DNA of 64,000 nt, from positions 1,960,001-2,024,000 of the forward strand of contig NC_019903.1 of assembly GCF_000243135.2 (NCBI RefSeq). The letters are read 5' to 3'. Below are positions 36,945-46,645 of this stretch, piece after piece. The DNA comes from Desulfitobacterium dichloroeliminans LMG P-21439. Lineage in GTDB: Bacteria; Bacillota; Desulfitobacteriia; Desulfitobacteriales; Desulfitobacteriaceae. Under the pieces are notes generated by a model, which ran no database searches, was not told the origin of the DNA, and saw only the letters and a list, made by a program, of their open reading frames with translations. Both the position numbers and the translations under genes were made by a program. The stretch's first letter is position 1. Each line of letters opens with the position of its first letter.

Positions 36945-38476
36945 GATAAGGTATTATTAATTTCGCAAATTTAAACTGCGTGTCTAAAAGATAAAGACAT
37001 AAACGCAACTGCTTGATAAGATAAGGTTACCACACCAAAAATCTACCAAAAAGGAGCTGCGAATATGTCTGAGAAAATTATACACTTAAACGAAGGTGCA
37101 ATAAAGCAGGAGTTAAAAGAATTAGTACGTCATAGCGTGGAAGAAACACTGAACAACTTGCTTGATCAGGAAGCCGCTGAGTTGATCGATGCCGAGAAGT
37201 ACGAGCGATCGGAAGAGCGAAAGGGATATAGGTCCGGTCATTATCAACGAAACCTGGTTACTACTTCTGGAGAGGTAAAACTTAAAGTGCCGAAGCTAAA
37301 AGGCGTAGCCTTTGAGACAGCCATCATTGAGCGCTATCGGCGGCGAGAAAGCTCCGTAGAAGAAGCGCTGATTGAAATGTACCTAGCGGGTGTCTCAGTT
37401 CGCCGGGTGGAAGATATCACCGAGGCATTATGGGGGACCAAAGTATCCGCCGGAACCGTCAGTCAACTCAATAAAAAAGTTTACGGGCACATTGACACTT
37501 GGCGAAATCGGCCTCTGCAAAGAAAGTATCTTTACGTTTATTTGGACGGAATATATCTCAAACGTAACTGGGGTGGTGAATATGAGAATGTTGCCATCCT
37601 GATTGCCATGGCAGTCAACGAAGACGGATATCGAGAAGTAATCGGGGCCAGCGAAGGAATGAAGGAAGACAAAGCCAGCTGGCAAGAATTCATAAAAAGT
37701 TTAAAAGAACGGGGTCTCGCTGGAACTCAGTTATTTATCGGGGACAAATGCCTAGGGCTCTTAGAAGCTGTCCATGAGATTTTCCCTAATGCTAAATTTC
37801 AACGCTGCAACGTTCATTTTTACCGCAATGTCTTTTCGGTGACACCGCGTTCAAAAATGAAAGAAGTGGCGGCTATGCTGAAAGCGATCCATGCTCAAGA
37901 GGACAAAGCTGCGGCTAAAGAAAAGGCAACGGCAGTTGTCAATAAACTACGGGATATGAAACTGAAGGAAGCCGCCAAAAAGGTTGAGGATAGCATTCTG
38001 GAAACTCTGACTTACATGGATTTTCCGCAAGCCCACTGGACAAAGCTTAGGAGTAATAACGTCATTGAGAGATTAAATCGGGAAATTCGACGCAGAACAC
38101 GGGTTGTCGGAACCTTTCCGGACGGCAACTCAGCGCTCATGCTCGTCTGTGCTCGACTCCGACATGTAGCCAGCAAAGCTTGGGGAACGAAACAATACAT
38201 GAGTATGAAACATCTGGAAGAAATGAATAAAGAAAACCAACTTGATGTTGGATAATCACCAATAATCTCTGGGGAAGACTTGACATGGGACCCTATGCCG
38301 GATGCTTCAATGGGTCGTGGAATGGGGCTCAAAAGGTGGATTCCTTTGGGGTAAGCCCCATCCCGTTTCTTAAGGGTAGCATCCGTCACCCCCATATCAA
38401 GTCTTGCTCTGGGGTCATATATATAAACCTACTGCCAAGCAGAAAATCAAATTTGCGAAAAATTATTGACAGTACC
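36945..38476 (+). mobile_element. IS256-family insertion sequence (1532 bp)
   Basis: The ends are GATAAGGTATTATTAATTTC on the left and, read inward from the right, GGTACTGTCAATAATTTTTC; both continue into CGCAAATTT. An 8-bp target duplication GCGGATAG flanks it (36937-36944 and 38477-38484). Size, ends and duplication length fit the IS256 family. It carries one intact transposase gene. Confidence 0.85.
37065..38255 (+). CDS. IS256-family (mutator-type) transposase
   Basis: A 396-residue DDE transposase. The catalytic residues are visible in YLDGIYLK, FIGDKCLGLLEAV and NNVIERLNREIRRRTRVVG; QRCNVHFYRNV is the conserved Cys/His segment of the family. Full length, no frameshift, preceded by AAGGAGCTG. 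Probably active. Confidence 0.95.
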   Translation: MSEKIIHLNEGAIKQELKELVRHSVEETLNNLLDQEAAELIDAEKYERSEERKGYRSGHYQRNLVTTSGEVKLKVPKLKGVAFETAIIERYRRRESSVEEALIEMYLAGVSVRRVEDITEALWGTKVSAGTVSQLNKKVYGHIDTWRNRPLQRKYLYVYLDGIYLKRNWGGEYENVAILIAMAVNEDGYREVIGASEGMKEDKASWQEFIKSLKERGLAGTQLFIGDKCLGLLEAVHEIFPNAKFQRCNVHFYRNVFSVTPRSKMKEVAAMLKAIHAQEDKAAAKEKATAVVNKLRDMKLKEAAKKVEDSILETLTYMDFPQAHWTKLRSNNVIERLNREIRRRTRVVGTFPDGNSALMLVCARLRHVASKAWGTKQYMSMKHLEEMNKENQLDVG

Positions 38477-38499
38477 GCGGATAGGCCTTTTATATATCA

Positions 38500-38907
38500 T
38501 ATTTCATAACAATTGGGTTAAATTAAGGATGAAGGTTAAAGAGTAAGCTGGCAATCAAGAAAAGTGCTCTCTTACATTAAGACCAGCTAATTAAAGTCAA
38601 GGTGTAATGTAAAAAAGATTAGTTTCAAGGTCCAAGAAAAAATGGGTACAGGAAACCAAGCCATTGAAAAATCCGAACAATGACCAAATCGATGTATGAG
38701 GGAACGAAACGCTCGGCGCTTGCCAGGCAAACTCTCTTTAATATGGGGTAATACTTTGGGGCTTAAGAGACTTTGCCGTCTTCAAGCTTCTGGTGTTGTT
38801 CCGTGTCAATGGGATGATGGCGAGCATATCCTCGGCCTAAGGGCCTCCGGTATTCCTCGCATCACCCTTGACACGGGCAAACTTACAACCATGTAACAAA
38901 GAGATGT
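38500..38907. other. Stretch between IS256 and the IS110 transposase
   Basis: No convincing gene. The part nearest the transposase (about 38793-38907) is probably the right end of the IS110 element and contains a minus-strand TTGACA at 38809-38804. A 66-residue plus-strand frame (38696-38896) has no ribosome binding site and is probably spurious. The remainder looks like displaced chromosomal intergenic DNA. Confidence 0.4.
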
Positions 38908-40248
38908 TTAAGCCGCAGGTGCTTGACTGAGCTTTGTATTTCTCCAGGATTGATGATCCTTAGGTTGCCTGATCTCAAAGGGTTTCTGGTCACGAAGAAC
39001 AGCAAAGATGTAGTGGAGAAGTTTATGCATTACGGCTACGAGAGCTACCTTTTTCTTCTTGTTAACGCATTTTGCCGCGTAGAATTCTCGCAGAACCGGA
39101 TTAATCTCATCACCTTTGCGCGTTGTACGAATGGAAGCCATAGCGATGGTAAACAGAATTCTTCTCCCTATCCGTGTGCCACGCTTAGAGATTTTGTTTC
39201 TGTCACCTTGGAATTTTCCAGACTGATTGACAGATGGATCAATCCCAAAGAAGGCTGTAAAGGCCTTAGCAGACTTGAAAAGACTGAAGTCTCCCATCTC
39301 CGCAATGAGCGTAGCAGCCGTTAGAAAGCCAATACCGGGTATGCCATCAAGAAGCTCAATATTCCGCTTGGCATCAGCAGGAAAGAGCTCAGAGTCTATC
39401 ATCGCATGAATTTGCTTTACAATCCCGTCTAAACTGGCCTGCATGCTTTTGATCCCATCGATATGGACTTTGATCTTAGCATCCAGCAAAGAGAACTCAT
39501 GAGGCATGGATGAGGCAAGCTGCGCGCAGTCCTTGAGTAAGTTCACCTTCTTTTCGGCCCAAGCCGTACCCTTACGACTGATTTTCGAAATAAGCGAAGT
39601 TAGCGATTCTGTATCAGCCGCCTGAATGGCTCGCGGTGAAGGGAACTTTTTCAGAACGGTTAAAGCTGTTTTGCCAAAGATATTAGAGAACACATCAAGG
39701 AATCCTGGGAAAAGAAGATAGAGATCGGTGCATAGCCTATTCTTCATCTCAGTGAGGGTATCCGACAAAGCATAATATTCTCGGGTCATCATGCGTAGAG
39801 CCAGAATTTGAGGCTCAGGAACCAGAGAAAACTTAACATCTTGGTATTTAGCAAGCCTAGCAATCGCTTCAGCATCTTTTTGATCATTTTTCACTTTTCT
39901 TAAGTCAAAGTTTTTGATAGAATGAACACTCAAGGGGTTGAGCACAAAACCTTGGAGGTCATTCGACCTCAAGAAGAAGAAGAGTGGTAAATGAAAGATA
40001 CCCGTAGATTCTACGAAGTAGATGGGCTTTCGTTCTAACCGCTCTTCTTCTTTTTTTAGGATATCGAGCAGTTTATGAAAGCCAGCAGGATTATGATCAA
40101 TCCGAAAAGGTTTGCGGATTAGTTCCCCGGAGGGAGCGAGCATTGCAACGATTGAGAATTCAGAAGAAACATCGATTCCAACAACAAAATCATGAAGAAA
40201 CTGGGACAAATTAACACAACCTTTCAACAGATGAATCAGAGCATCCAC
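38908..40248 (-). CDS. IS110-family transposase (DEDD type)
   Basis: A 446-residue protein with a RuvC-like DEDD N-terminal domain: VVGIDVSSEFSIVAML (D), FVESTGIFH (E) and VKNDQKDAEAIARLA (D,D). The C-terminal Transposase_20 domain reads LLDGIPGIGFLTAATLIAEMG to SKRGTRIGRRILFTIAM. Such enzymes recombine using a bridge RNA made from the element's non-coding end. GTG 40248 is the longest start; it lacks a clear ribosome binding site and a TTG at 40209 after AAAGG is possible. Confidence 0.93.
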   Translation of the reverse strand: MDALIHLLKGCVNLSQFLHDFVVGIDVSSEFSIVAMLAPSGELIRKPFRIDHNPAGFHKLLDILKKEEERLERKPIYFVESTGIFHLPLFFFLRSNDLQGFVLNPLSVHSIKNFDLRKVKNDQKDAEAIARLAKYQDVKFSLVPEPQILALRMMTREYYALSDTLTEMKNRLCTDLYLLFPGFLDVFSNIFGKTALTVLKKFPSPRAIQAADTESLTSLISKISRKGTAWAEKKVNLLKDCAQLASSMPHEFSLLDAKIKVHIDGIKSMQASLDGIVKQIHAMIDSELFPADAKRNIELLDGIPGIGFLTAATLIAEMGDFSLFKSAKAFTAFFGIDPSVNQSGKFQGDRNKISKRGTRIGRRILFTIAMASIRTTRKGDEINPVLREFYAAKCVNKKKKVALVAVMHKLLHYIFAVLRDQKPFEIRQPKDHQSWRNTKLSQAPAA

Positions 40249-40249
40249 T

Positions 40250-40406
40250 AAAAAAGAATGTCAACAACCTTGCATTTGAAACGGGTAACACGAGAACGTG
40301 ACCCAACCAGCTAAACATCGAACCATTCTTGTGGAGTGACACGCTTTTTCACGGATAAGCCTCAAAAGAGGGATCCAGGAGGAACGCACATCTATCTCTC
40401 TGACCA
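40250..40406 (-). ncRNA. Candidate bridge RNA of the IS110 element
   Basis: About 155 bases of non-coding leader between a minus-strand TATAAT (40418-40413) and the transposase start. In IS110-group elements this position encodes the bridge RNA that selects donor and target. Local folds are visible: GGGTCACG-TTCT-CGTG-TTACCC and CCTC-TTTT-GAGG. The assignment rests on position and family knowledge; guide loops have not been matched to target sequence. Confidence 0.4.
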
Positions 40407-40550
40407 AAAATGATTATACCAGAGGTTTAGCGATATTGGTTACGTAGAGTGTCAGCTCATTCATCTGAACAATAAGGATTATGGTTTCAAAGAACGTTCG
40501 GGTAGGTTTTATAACCTTAACCCAATATCTATCTTACAAGGAGGAAATAT

Positions 40551-40862
40551 ATGTTTAGAATGTCAGATGAACAGCAAGAAAAAGTACTTAATAATTTTAT
40601 AAAAGTTATGGATAAGCAAAATCCCAAGTTAATTAATAAAGATCTCTATTACCATCTGAATCTAAATTGTAACTTTGTTGCCCATTTTAATTTAAATGGA
40701 TTTCGCGATGCATATTCCGGAGAACATTTTCAAGACTTTGTTAACTTTTTTTCTTCTACTTCCCCTGAGAGTCAATGGCTAGAAGCGCCTGAGATCAGCA
40801 CTGAATTCTCCCACCTTAATCAGGCCATGATGGATTATGTGAGCTCCCAACCTCCATCTTAG
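40551..40862 (+). CDS. Small protein of unknown function
   Basis: A 103-residue soluble, acidic protein, starting at ATG after a consensus AAGGAGG. Sequence features include NKDLYYHLNLNCNFVAHFNLNGFRDAYSGEHFQDFVNFF. I do not recognise a family. Its stop codon overlaps by four bases with the convergent DUF6765 gene. The coding frame is well supported by the ribosome binding site and compact spacing. Confidence 0.65.
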   Translation: MFRMSDEQQEKVLNNFIKVMDKQNPKLINKDLYYHLNLNCNFVAHFNLNGFRDAYSGEHFQDFVNFFSSTSPESQWLEAPEISTEFSHLNQAMMDYVSSQPPS

Positions 40863-41974
40863 GTTGGGAAGAAAAGCTGATATTCTTTGCAGTAATGATG
40901 GAACCTTTTCTTATACCATTTTGAAGCGAGAACAAAATGATGCCAAGGTGTGCTTTCGAAATGATCTGCACAAATCGCCCCTTCTACTCTTCTATTGTTA
41001 AATTTCTTATGATTGTAATTGACGAAGGCTTGCTTCAACCAGGTATCCTCTTCATAGGTCCATAAGGGATCATCCTCTTTGTCGAATAAACCTAGTCTGA
41101 TCATCAATTTTTGCCAATTCTTAATCCTTGCTTGATCGTGGCCCTTGTAAATCAAGGCTTCCCAAAGAAGTTCAAATTGTGTAAACCGTACAGTCGGGTC
41201 CCGATGGTGAGGAAACAAGGCTAAATATCGCTCGAGATGCTCCCTTATCTTGATGAATGCCCTTTGATACCTGTCCCGATTATCCACTTCCACTCTCTTA
41301 TAAGACCCTTTGAAATCATCACTGTGATCGTATTCATAAGACCATATCAAATAGGGAAGATCGGGGAAGTCCATAGCTTGGGCATGGCCATAGGCGGGCA
41401 TAACCTTATCAAAGTACCTTTCGAATTTCTCCTTTCCGAAATCTTGAAGATAATCAGGAAAGCGCCCAAGCCATGGCAAGGAGCGTTCAGATTCAATTTG
41501 ACAGTTGTTGATAGCATTGACTTTACTAAGCAATCCACTAAATCCTTGATGGGCAAACGTATCCGCGTAAGAATGCATCACCATTCCGAATTTGACCAAA
41601 TTATCTTCTTGGCAGGCCTCATTAAGTATCTCAAGAATAACAGGCGACTCCTCTTTGCAGCGCAATTTCTTGGTAAAATGCTTTCCCTGGCATCCGGGTA
41701 CAAAATGGAAGGCAGATGTATTATTAACCATAGCTTCATAATTAAAAGTATTGATGCGAAAATAGGAATGACAGGTGGCAATATTAAAGAATGCCGGCGC
41801 ATTTTCCACTGTTTCCAGAGCCTTATTCGGGGAGATATTTTGGAAAAGTATTAGATTTATCTTCGCGTCATCAACAAATTGTGAAGCGTAGGCAATAATG
41901 TTTGAGCTTTTTTTCTTAAATCCACAGGCTCGGCTTAAGGCCAATAGTGCGTAGAAATGACAATCTACTTTCAA
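40859..41974 (-). CDS. DUF6765 family protein
   Basis: A 371-residue protein. It begins KVDCHFYALLALSRACGF and contains YASQFVDDA and KFGMVMHSYADTFAHQGFSG, the His/Asp pattern of DUF6765, which is reminiscent of zinc-dependent phospholipase C-like folds but has no proven activity. TTG 41974 is preferred because GGAGGGAAAGGAA lies just upstream and the protein then starts like its relatives; GTG 41995 would precede that site. Confidence 0.8.
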   Translation of the reverse strand: MKVDCHFYALLALSRACGFKKKSSNIIAYASQFVDDAKINLILFQNISPNKALETVENAPAFFNIATCHSYFRINTFNYEAMVNNTSAFHFVPGCQGKHFTKKLRCKEESPVILEILNEACQEDNLVKFGMVMHSYADTFAHQGFSGLLSKVNAINNCQIESERSLPWLGRFPDYLQDFGKEKFERYFDKVMPAYGHAQAMDFPDLPYLIWSYEYDHSDDFKGSYKRVEVDNRDRYQRAFIKIREHLERYLALFPHHRDPTVRFTQFELLWEALIYKGHDQARIKNWQKLMIRLGLFDKEDDPLWTYEEDTWLKQAFVNYNHKKFNNRRVEGAICADHFESTPWHHFVLASKWYKKRFHHYCKEYQLFFPT

Positions 41975-42060
41975 TTCCTTTCCCTCCAGTACCACGAATC
42001 AAGTCATTTATGCACCATTCTATGCAGCAACTCAATACTATGTACTGGAGGGGGATTTGC

Positions 42061-42942
42061 ATGGCGGATTTAACAGTTTTATCTCTGGGGACGGGAGATG
42101 CTGAACTCGATAAGGCTTTAGCAATCGCAGGCTATGCCTATGATGCAAGCCAGGATATTTTTGTATCCACGATGGATCCATGGCAGAGAAGCATCGGCTA
42201 TTGTCGACTCTATGACGAGGCGGCTGCCCCCATGGGCATGATCATTGATTGTGAGCCCATATACTTTTCCTATAACAATAAAAAGTGGATGATCGGCTTA
42301 TGGAAAGGTCAATACGATTTAGTTACCGGTGCAGAAATTGGAATCTATAGTAATGGTGTAGACGTTGAACTGCCAATGGTTTTTAAAGGAACCTATTATC
42401 AAGCCGCCAGTGATAACGAGTGTCTTCAGATGGGCTTTACCCTCAAAAAAGGAGATCGGATTCTCTTTACTCGTGAAGACCGTCATTGGTGGCTAACCGG
42501 TTTTAGGTTAGGCGAATTTTCGGAGCCCTCAGAACTAACTATGGAAGGTCATATCACTTTTGAATCTTCTGCCATGCGAGATGCTTTTCTCGCGGGTATG
42601 AAACAAGCAGGTTATTCAAAAAAGGATTATCGGACTCTCCACGATACCGTTTATTTCGACTTTAGTTCACCTCGTTCGGCTCAGCCCTTAACTCGCACCC
42701 CAACGACTGATTACCTTATCCAAAGAAAAAACGAATTTCTCTGTCAAAGTTATCAGGATATCACCGGACCCTATTCGACCTTTCCGGAAAAGATTCAAGT
42801 CATCAAGGAAGAGCTGCCTGACATGTATCGCTTGATTATGAATTTGGGTAAAAGCAAGCAAGTATTTGAAATTATTGTTATGCTCACCCTCTTGGGGGCC
42901 GCAATCATCACCAAGCACTCTTCTCATCGTCTTGAGGACTAA
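42061..42942 (+). CDS. DUF4474 domain protein
   Basis: A 293-residue protein. Residues about 15-190 match the DUF4474 pattern (AGYAYDASQDIFVSTMDPWQRSIGYCRLYDEAAAPMGMIIDCEPIYF, then WMIGLWKGQYDLVTGAEIGIY). A hydrophobic segment occurs near the C-terminus (VFEIIVMLTLLGAAIIT). The function of the family is unknown. ATG 42061 follows GGAGGGGGA; a longer in-frame start would add 38 unrelated residues. It overlaps the convergent ABC exporter gene by 35 bases. Confidence 0.85.
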   Translation: MADLTVLSLGTGDAELDKALAIAGYAYDASQDIFVSTMDPWQRSIGYCRLYDEAAAPMGMIIDCEPIYFSYNNKKWMIGLWKGQYDLVTGAEIGIYSNGVDVELPMVFKGTYYQAASDNECLQMGFTLKKGDRILFTREDRHWWLTGFRLGEFSEPSELTMEGHITFESSAMRDAFLAGMKQAGYSKKDYRTLHDTVYFDFSSPRSAQPLTRTPTTDYLIQRKNEFLCQSYQDITGPYSTFPEKIQVIKEELPDMYRLIMNLGKSKQVFEIIVMLTLLGAAIITKHSSHRLED

Positions 42943-44758
42943 TCTTCTCGGAAACACCTTGTTGGAGCATAAACATTTTATAATACAGTTCTTTTTGAGC
43001 GAGGAGTTCGTAATGAGTGCCTCGCTCAACTATTTTCCCTTGGTGGAGGACAAGAATAAGGTCAGCATCTTGGATTGTGGAAAGTCGATGGGCAATGGCA
43101 ATGGTACTCCTCCCCTGGCGCATTTTTTCTAAGGCTTTTTGAATGGCCTCCTCTGTTTCAGTATCCACACTAGCTGTGGCTTCATCGAGGATGAGGATTT
43201 TAGGTTGACCGGCCATAGTACGAGCAAAGCAAATAAGCTGACGTTGACCACCGGACAGTGTCGACCCTCTTTCGCTTACTTGCTCTTGATACCCCTGACC
43301 CAGTTTGATAATGAAATTATCGGCTTCCACAAACTCCGCGGCAGCTTTCACCTCTTGCTCTGTGATATGTGGCCGATTTAAATGGATGTTTTGAGCGATA
43401 TTTCCCACGAATAGAAACGGGTCCTGGGCGACGAGACCAATCTGGGACCGTACTTCATCTTGTGAAAATTCCACAAGTGGAGTTCCGTCAATCGTAATCT
43501 CTCCTTGACTAACAGGATAAAACTTCATCAAGAGATTGGAAATCGTGCTTTTTCCACTTCCAGTATGACCGACTAGGGCAACAGTCTCCCCCGGACGGAC
43601 TGTGAAGGAGATATTTTTTAATACTTCTGTAACCCCATCATAGGAAAAGCTTACGTTGCGAAACTCAATCTCCCCCTGCTCGATAGTATGAGTAGGGCGA
43701 TGCTGGGCATCATGAGCTAACTCCTGCCCATGAGTATTGGTGGTACGTTCATCATCAAGGACTTCAAATACTCTTTCCGCAGCAATAACGGCTTGCTGCA
43801 GCTGTGAGAGCCGCATTAAGATCATATTGACGGGCTCAATAAAACGATCCAGATAATTAATGAACGCATAAAGAACACCTAACTCCACCGGCCCGATGAT
43901 GGATTCCAAGCCAAAGAATCCCAAGACGAGGACCAAGGCTAAAGTGTAAAGCAAATCAACCGCAGGTCGCATGAGGGTGCTTTCCAATTTTATATTGGCA
44001 ATGGCTGCTCGATAATAATTTTCATTAATACCAGAGAATTTCAGCAGAAAATGCTTTTCCTGCCGCATGACTTGAATAATGTTCATTCCTTGTATGGATT
44101 CATTGAGCATGGCATTGAGACGACTAAGCTCTGTCCGTGAAAAGCGATAGATCTTCGAGCTCACCTTACGATAGATTTGCATGAGCACCACAATAATCGG
44201 CAGCAGTATCAAGCAAAAGGTGGCAAGTCGAACATCCAGACTAAACATGGCAATAAAAATTCCTAATAAAAAAACTAAATTCTGAACATAAGTAGACAAA
44301 ACCCCGATATAAAGCTCTTTAATGGCCTCTGTATCATTGGTTACTCGTGAAACTAAGGCACCGGCTGGGGTTCGATCAAAAACGCTCATGGTCAGATATT
44401 GAACCTTTCTAAAGATATCCACCCGAATCTGTTGGATAGCAAGCAAAGCAATCTGATTAAAGCGAACTAATTGATGGTATTGAAGGAACGATCCCAGAAA
44501 AACTAAGAGAAGATACCCTCCCCCGAGGCTCAGGAGGGCCATTACATCAAATTGGCGAGGGGTCAAGTAGTCATCCAGAAAAATCTTAATGAGAATGGGA
44601 CCAGCTACATCAGCGGCAGTAGCCAAAACAAGCAAAATGAAGGCAAAAACCAAAGTTTTTCGATGAGGTTTAAGATAGTTTAGTAGCCTGAGTATGGTCC
44701 TTCCCTGTCCGGTCAAATCAGCTTTGTGTTCCATGTCATCCGAGATAAGGGTACTCAT
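42908..44758 (-). CDS. ABC exporter, permease/ATPase half with consensus ATP site
   Basis: A 616-residue half-transporter: six transmembrane helices (ABC type IV exporter), then a nucleotide-binding domain with Walker A GHTGSGKST, signature TLSGGQRQL and Walker B KILILDEATASVD, carrying the catalytic Glu. Its start overlaps the stop of the partner gene by four bases, so the two form a heterodimeric multidrug or lipid exporter of the BmrCD/LmrCD kind. Substrate unknown. Confidence 0.93.
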   Translation of the reverse strand: MSTLISDDMEHKADLTGQGRTILRLLNYLKPHRKTLVFAFILLVLATAADVAGPILIKIFLDDYLTPRQFDVMALLSLGGGYLLLVFLGSFLQYHQLVRFNQIALLAIQQIRVDIFRKVQYLTMSVFDRTPAGALVSRVTNDTEAIKELYIGVLSTYVQNLVFLLGIFIAMFSLDVRLATFCLILLPIIVVLMQIYRKVSSKIYRFSRTELSRLNAMLNESIQGMNIIQVMRQEKHFLLKFSGINENYYRAAIANIKLESTLMRPAVDLLYTLALVLVLGFFGLESIIGPVELGVLYAFINYLDRFIEPVNMILMRLSQLQQAVIAAERVFEVLDDERTTNTHGQELAHDAQHRPTHTIEQGEIEFRNVSFSYDGVTEVLKNISFTVRPGETVALVGHTGSGKSTISNLLMKFYPVSQGEITIDGTPLVEFSQDEVRSQIGLVAQDPFLFVGNIAQNIHLNRPHITEQEVKAAAEFVEADNFIIKLGQGYQEQVSERGSTLSGGQRQLICFARTMAGQPKILILDEATASVDTETEEAIQKALEKMRQGRSTIAIAHRLSTIQDADLILVLHQGKIVERGTHYELLAQKELYYKMFMLQQGVSEKISPQDDEKSAW

Positions 44759-46539
44759 ACCAGCCCACCCCCTTCGCTAATCAAACTTTCAAGTTGCTGC
44801 GCCCGATGGGTTCCAGCATACCAGCCTTCTCTTTCCATCAGTTGACCATGCGTTCCGCGCTCAATTATTTCTCCACCTTGGAGAACAAGGATGAGGTCAG
44901 CATGTTCAACTGCACTGAGTCGATGGGTAGAGATTAGAGTAGTTTTTTGACTGCGGTTGTTTTTCAGTTCCTGAAGGATTTGTTTTTCTGTTTTTGCATC
45001 TACAGCCGATAAAGAATCATCAAGAATTAAAATTTCAGGTTGGAGAAGCAGAGCTCTAGCGATCGAAATTCGCTGTTTTTGTCCCCCGGACAATGTTACT
45101 CCTCGGTCACCCACTAGTGTCCCATATTTATCTTCAAAACGTTCGATATCTTCATGAATGCAAGCGATTTTAGCAGCTTGTGTTATTTCTGAGGTACTGG
45201 CATCAGGTTTTCCTAAGGCAATATTCTCGGCAATGGTGGTTGAGAATAGGAAATGCTCCTGAGGTACATAGCCGAAAGATTTTCGTAACGTGTCTAGTGG
45301 CAAGTCTCGAATAGAGACCCCACCAATGCGAATATCCCCTTCCACCCCGGCGAATTCACGTAAGAGAACCCGAAAAAGCGTGGTTTTACCACTACCTGTT
45401 TTACCAACTACCCCAAGGGTTTGGCCTTCCCTTAAGGTAAAGTGAATATTCTTCAGCTCAGGATTTAATTGAGCAGGATATGTAAATCGATCAAGTTCAA
45501 AGACAATCTCTCCACTGGGAATGTGTATTGCTTGAACAGCTTCTTCCAGACTTAATTCTTCTATAGCGCTGTCTTTGACTTCTGATTCAACCTCTAGCAA
45601 AGCTCTTACCCGATCGTAAGAGGCTCTTCCCCGCTCCATAATATTAAATAACCAACCAAAGGCCAGCATCGGCCAAATAAACTGTCCTAAATAGAGGGTG
45701 AATTGAGTGAGTTGGCCAAGAGTTAACCGCTGCTGAACCACTTCATAGGACCCAAATGAAACGGCAAGAAAGAAAGAGATACCGACAATCATCATAATTG
45801 ATGGATCATAAAGGGAGTCGACCACCGCTACTGCTTGATTCTTCTTTACCACATCATCGGAAAGCTTACGAAAGCTTTCGATCTCCGCTTCTTCTTGTCC
45901 GAAAGCCTTCACTACACGAACTCCGGAGATATTCTCCTGTACTTTATCATTAAGATCGCCAAAGGCTTCTTGTGCTTTGAAAAAACGATCATGAAGTAAT
46001 GTTCCATAATAGCTAGAGACCCAAGCCATAATGGGCATGGGCAAGAGGGTAATTAACGTTAATTTCCAGCTAATAAACATAACCATGGAAAACACGACAA
46101 AACTTCCGGTAACAACAGAATCAAAAAGGGTCAGCACTCCCATTCCCGCTGTTATTTCAATAGCTTGAATATCATTGGTAACATGAGCCATTAAGTCCCC
46201 AGTCCTCCGCCTTTGATAGAAGCTAGGTGACATTCGTGTAAAATGCTCGAAAAGCTGGTTGCGTAGCATTCGGCTAAGACGTGCGGCTGCCCCAAATATC
46301 AATATGCGCCAGCTATAGCGGAGGAAGTAAGCGAGAACTCCTAGACCTAATAGAGTAAATAACCAAGGCCAAAGGATTCCACGGGTTAGGGTCTGATGGG
46401 TAACACCATCGACTATTTTACCGACGATATAGGGTGGGAAAAGATCAATCGCTGCGATGATGACTAAGATCATAATGCCTGGAATATAGCTTTTTATTTC
46501 CTTTTTGAAAAACCACATTAAGTCTAAGAATAAACGCAT
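44755..46539 (-). CDS. ABC exporter, permease/ATPase half with degenerate ATP site
   Basis: A 594-residue partner with the same architecture. Its Walker B reads ILILDDSLSAVD: the catalytic Glu is replaced by Asp, the typical degenerate site of heterodimeric exporters. Walker A is GKTGSGKTT and the signature is TLSGGQKQR. ATG 46539 follows GAGGTGC; an in-frame TTG lies 12 bases upstream. An attenuator-like leader and then an IS30 element lie immediately upstream. Confidence 0.93.
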   Translation of the reverse strand: MRLFLDLMWFFKKEIKSYIPGIMILVIIAAIDLFPPYIVGKIVDGVTHQTLTRGILWPWLFTLLGLGVLAYFLRYSWRILIFGAAARLSRMLRNQLFEHFTRMSPSFYQRRRTGDLMAHVTNDIQAIEITAGMGVLTLFDSVVTGSFVVFSMVMFISWKLTLITLLPMPIMAWVSSYYGTLLHDRFFKAQEAFGDLNDKVQENISGVRVVKAFGQEEAEIESFRKLSDDVVKKNQAVAVVDSLYDPSIMMIVGISFFLAVSFGSYEVVQQRLTLGQLTQFTLYLGQFIWPMLAFGWLFNIMERGRASYDRVRALLEVESEVKDSAIEELSLEEAVQAIHIPSGEIVFELDRFTYPAQLNPELKNIHFTLREGQTLGVVGKTGSGKTTLFRVLLREFAGVEGDIRIGGVSIRDLPLDTLRKSFGYVPQEHFLFSTTIAENIALGKPDASTSEITQAAKIACIHEDIERFEDKYGTLVGDRGVTLSGGQKQRISIARALLLQPEILILDDSLSAVDAKTEKQILQELKNNRSQKTTLISTHRLSAVEHADLILVLQGGEIIERGTHGQLMEREGWYAGTHRAQQLESLISEGGGLV

Positions 46540-46645
46540 AATGCACCTCAATCACAGGCTTCAATAATCCCATCATTAATCAGTAGATTTTATAGAGATC
46601 CCAAAATATAATAGCACATTTTAGATACAAGTCCTATTTATAAAT

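Larger units (their letters stand above)
38793..40426 (-). mobile_element. IS110-family insertion sequence (ends approximate)
   Basis: The IS110 transposase gene plus its long upstream leader and a shorter downstream tail. IS110 elements usually leave no inverted repeats or target duplication, so the ends given are estimates. They are placed where joining the two ends would create a promoter with a 17-base spacer (TTGACA at 38809-38804, TATAAT at 40418-40413). The right end could instead lie farther out, near 38585. Confidence 0.55.

Noticed and set aside
38696-38896. 66-residue ORF between IS256 and IS110
   Set aside because: No ribosome binding site or family; probably non-coding end sequence of the IS110 element.
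41237-41854. 205-residue ORF antisense to the DUF6765 gene
   Set aside because: No recognisable domain or ribosome binding site; the opposite strand carries a well-supported protein.
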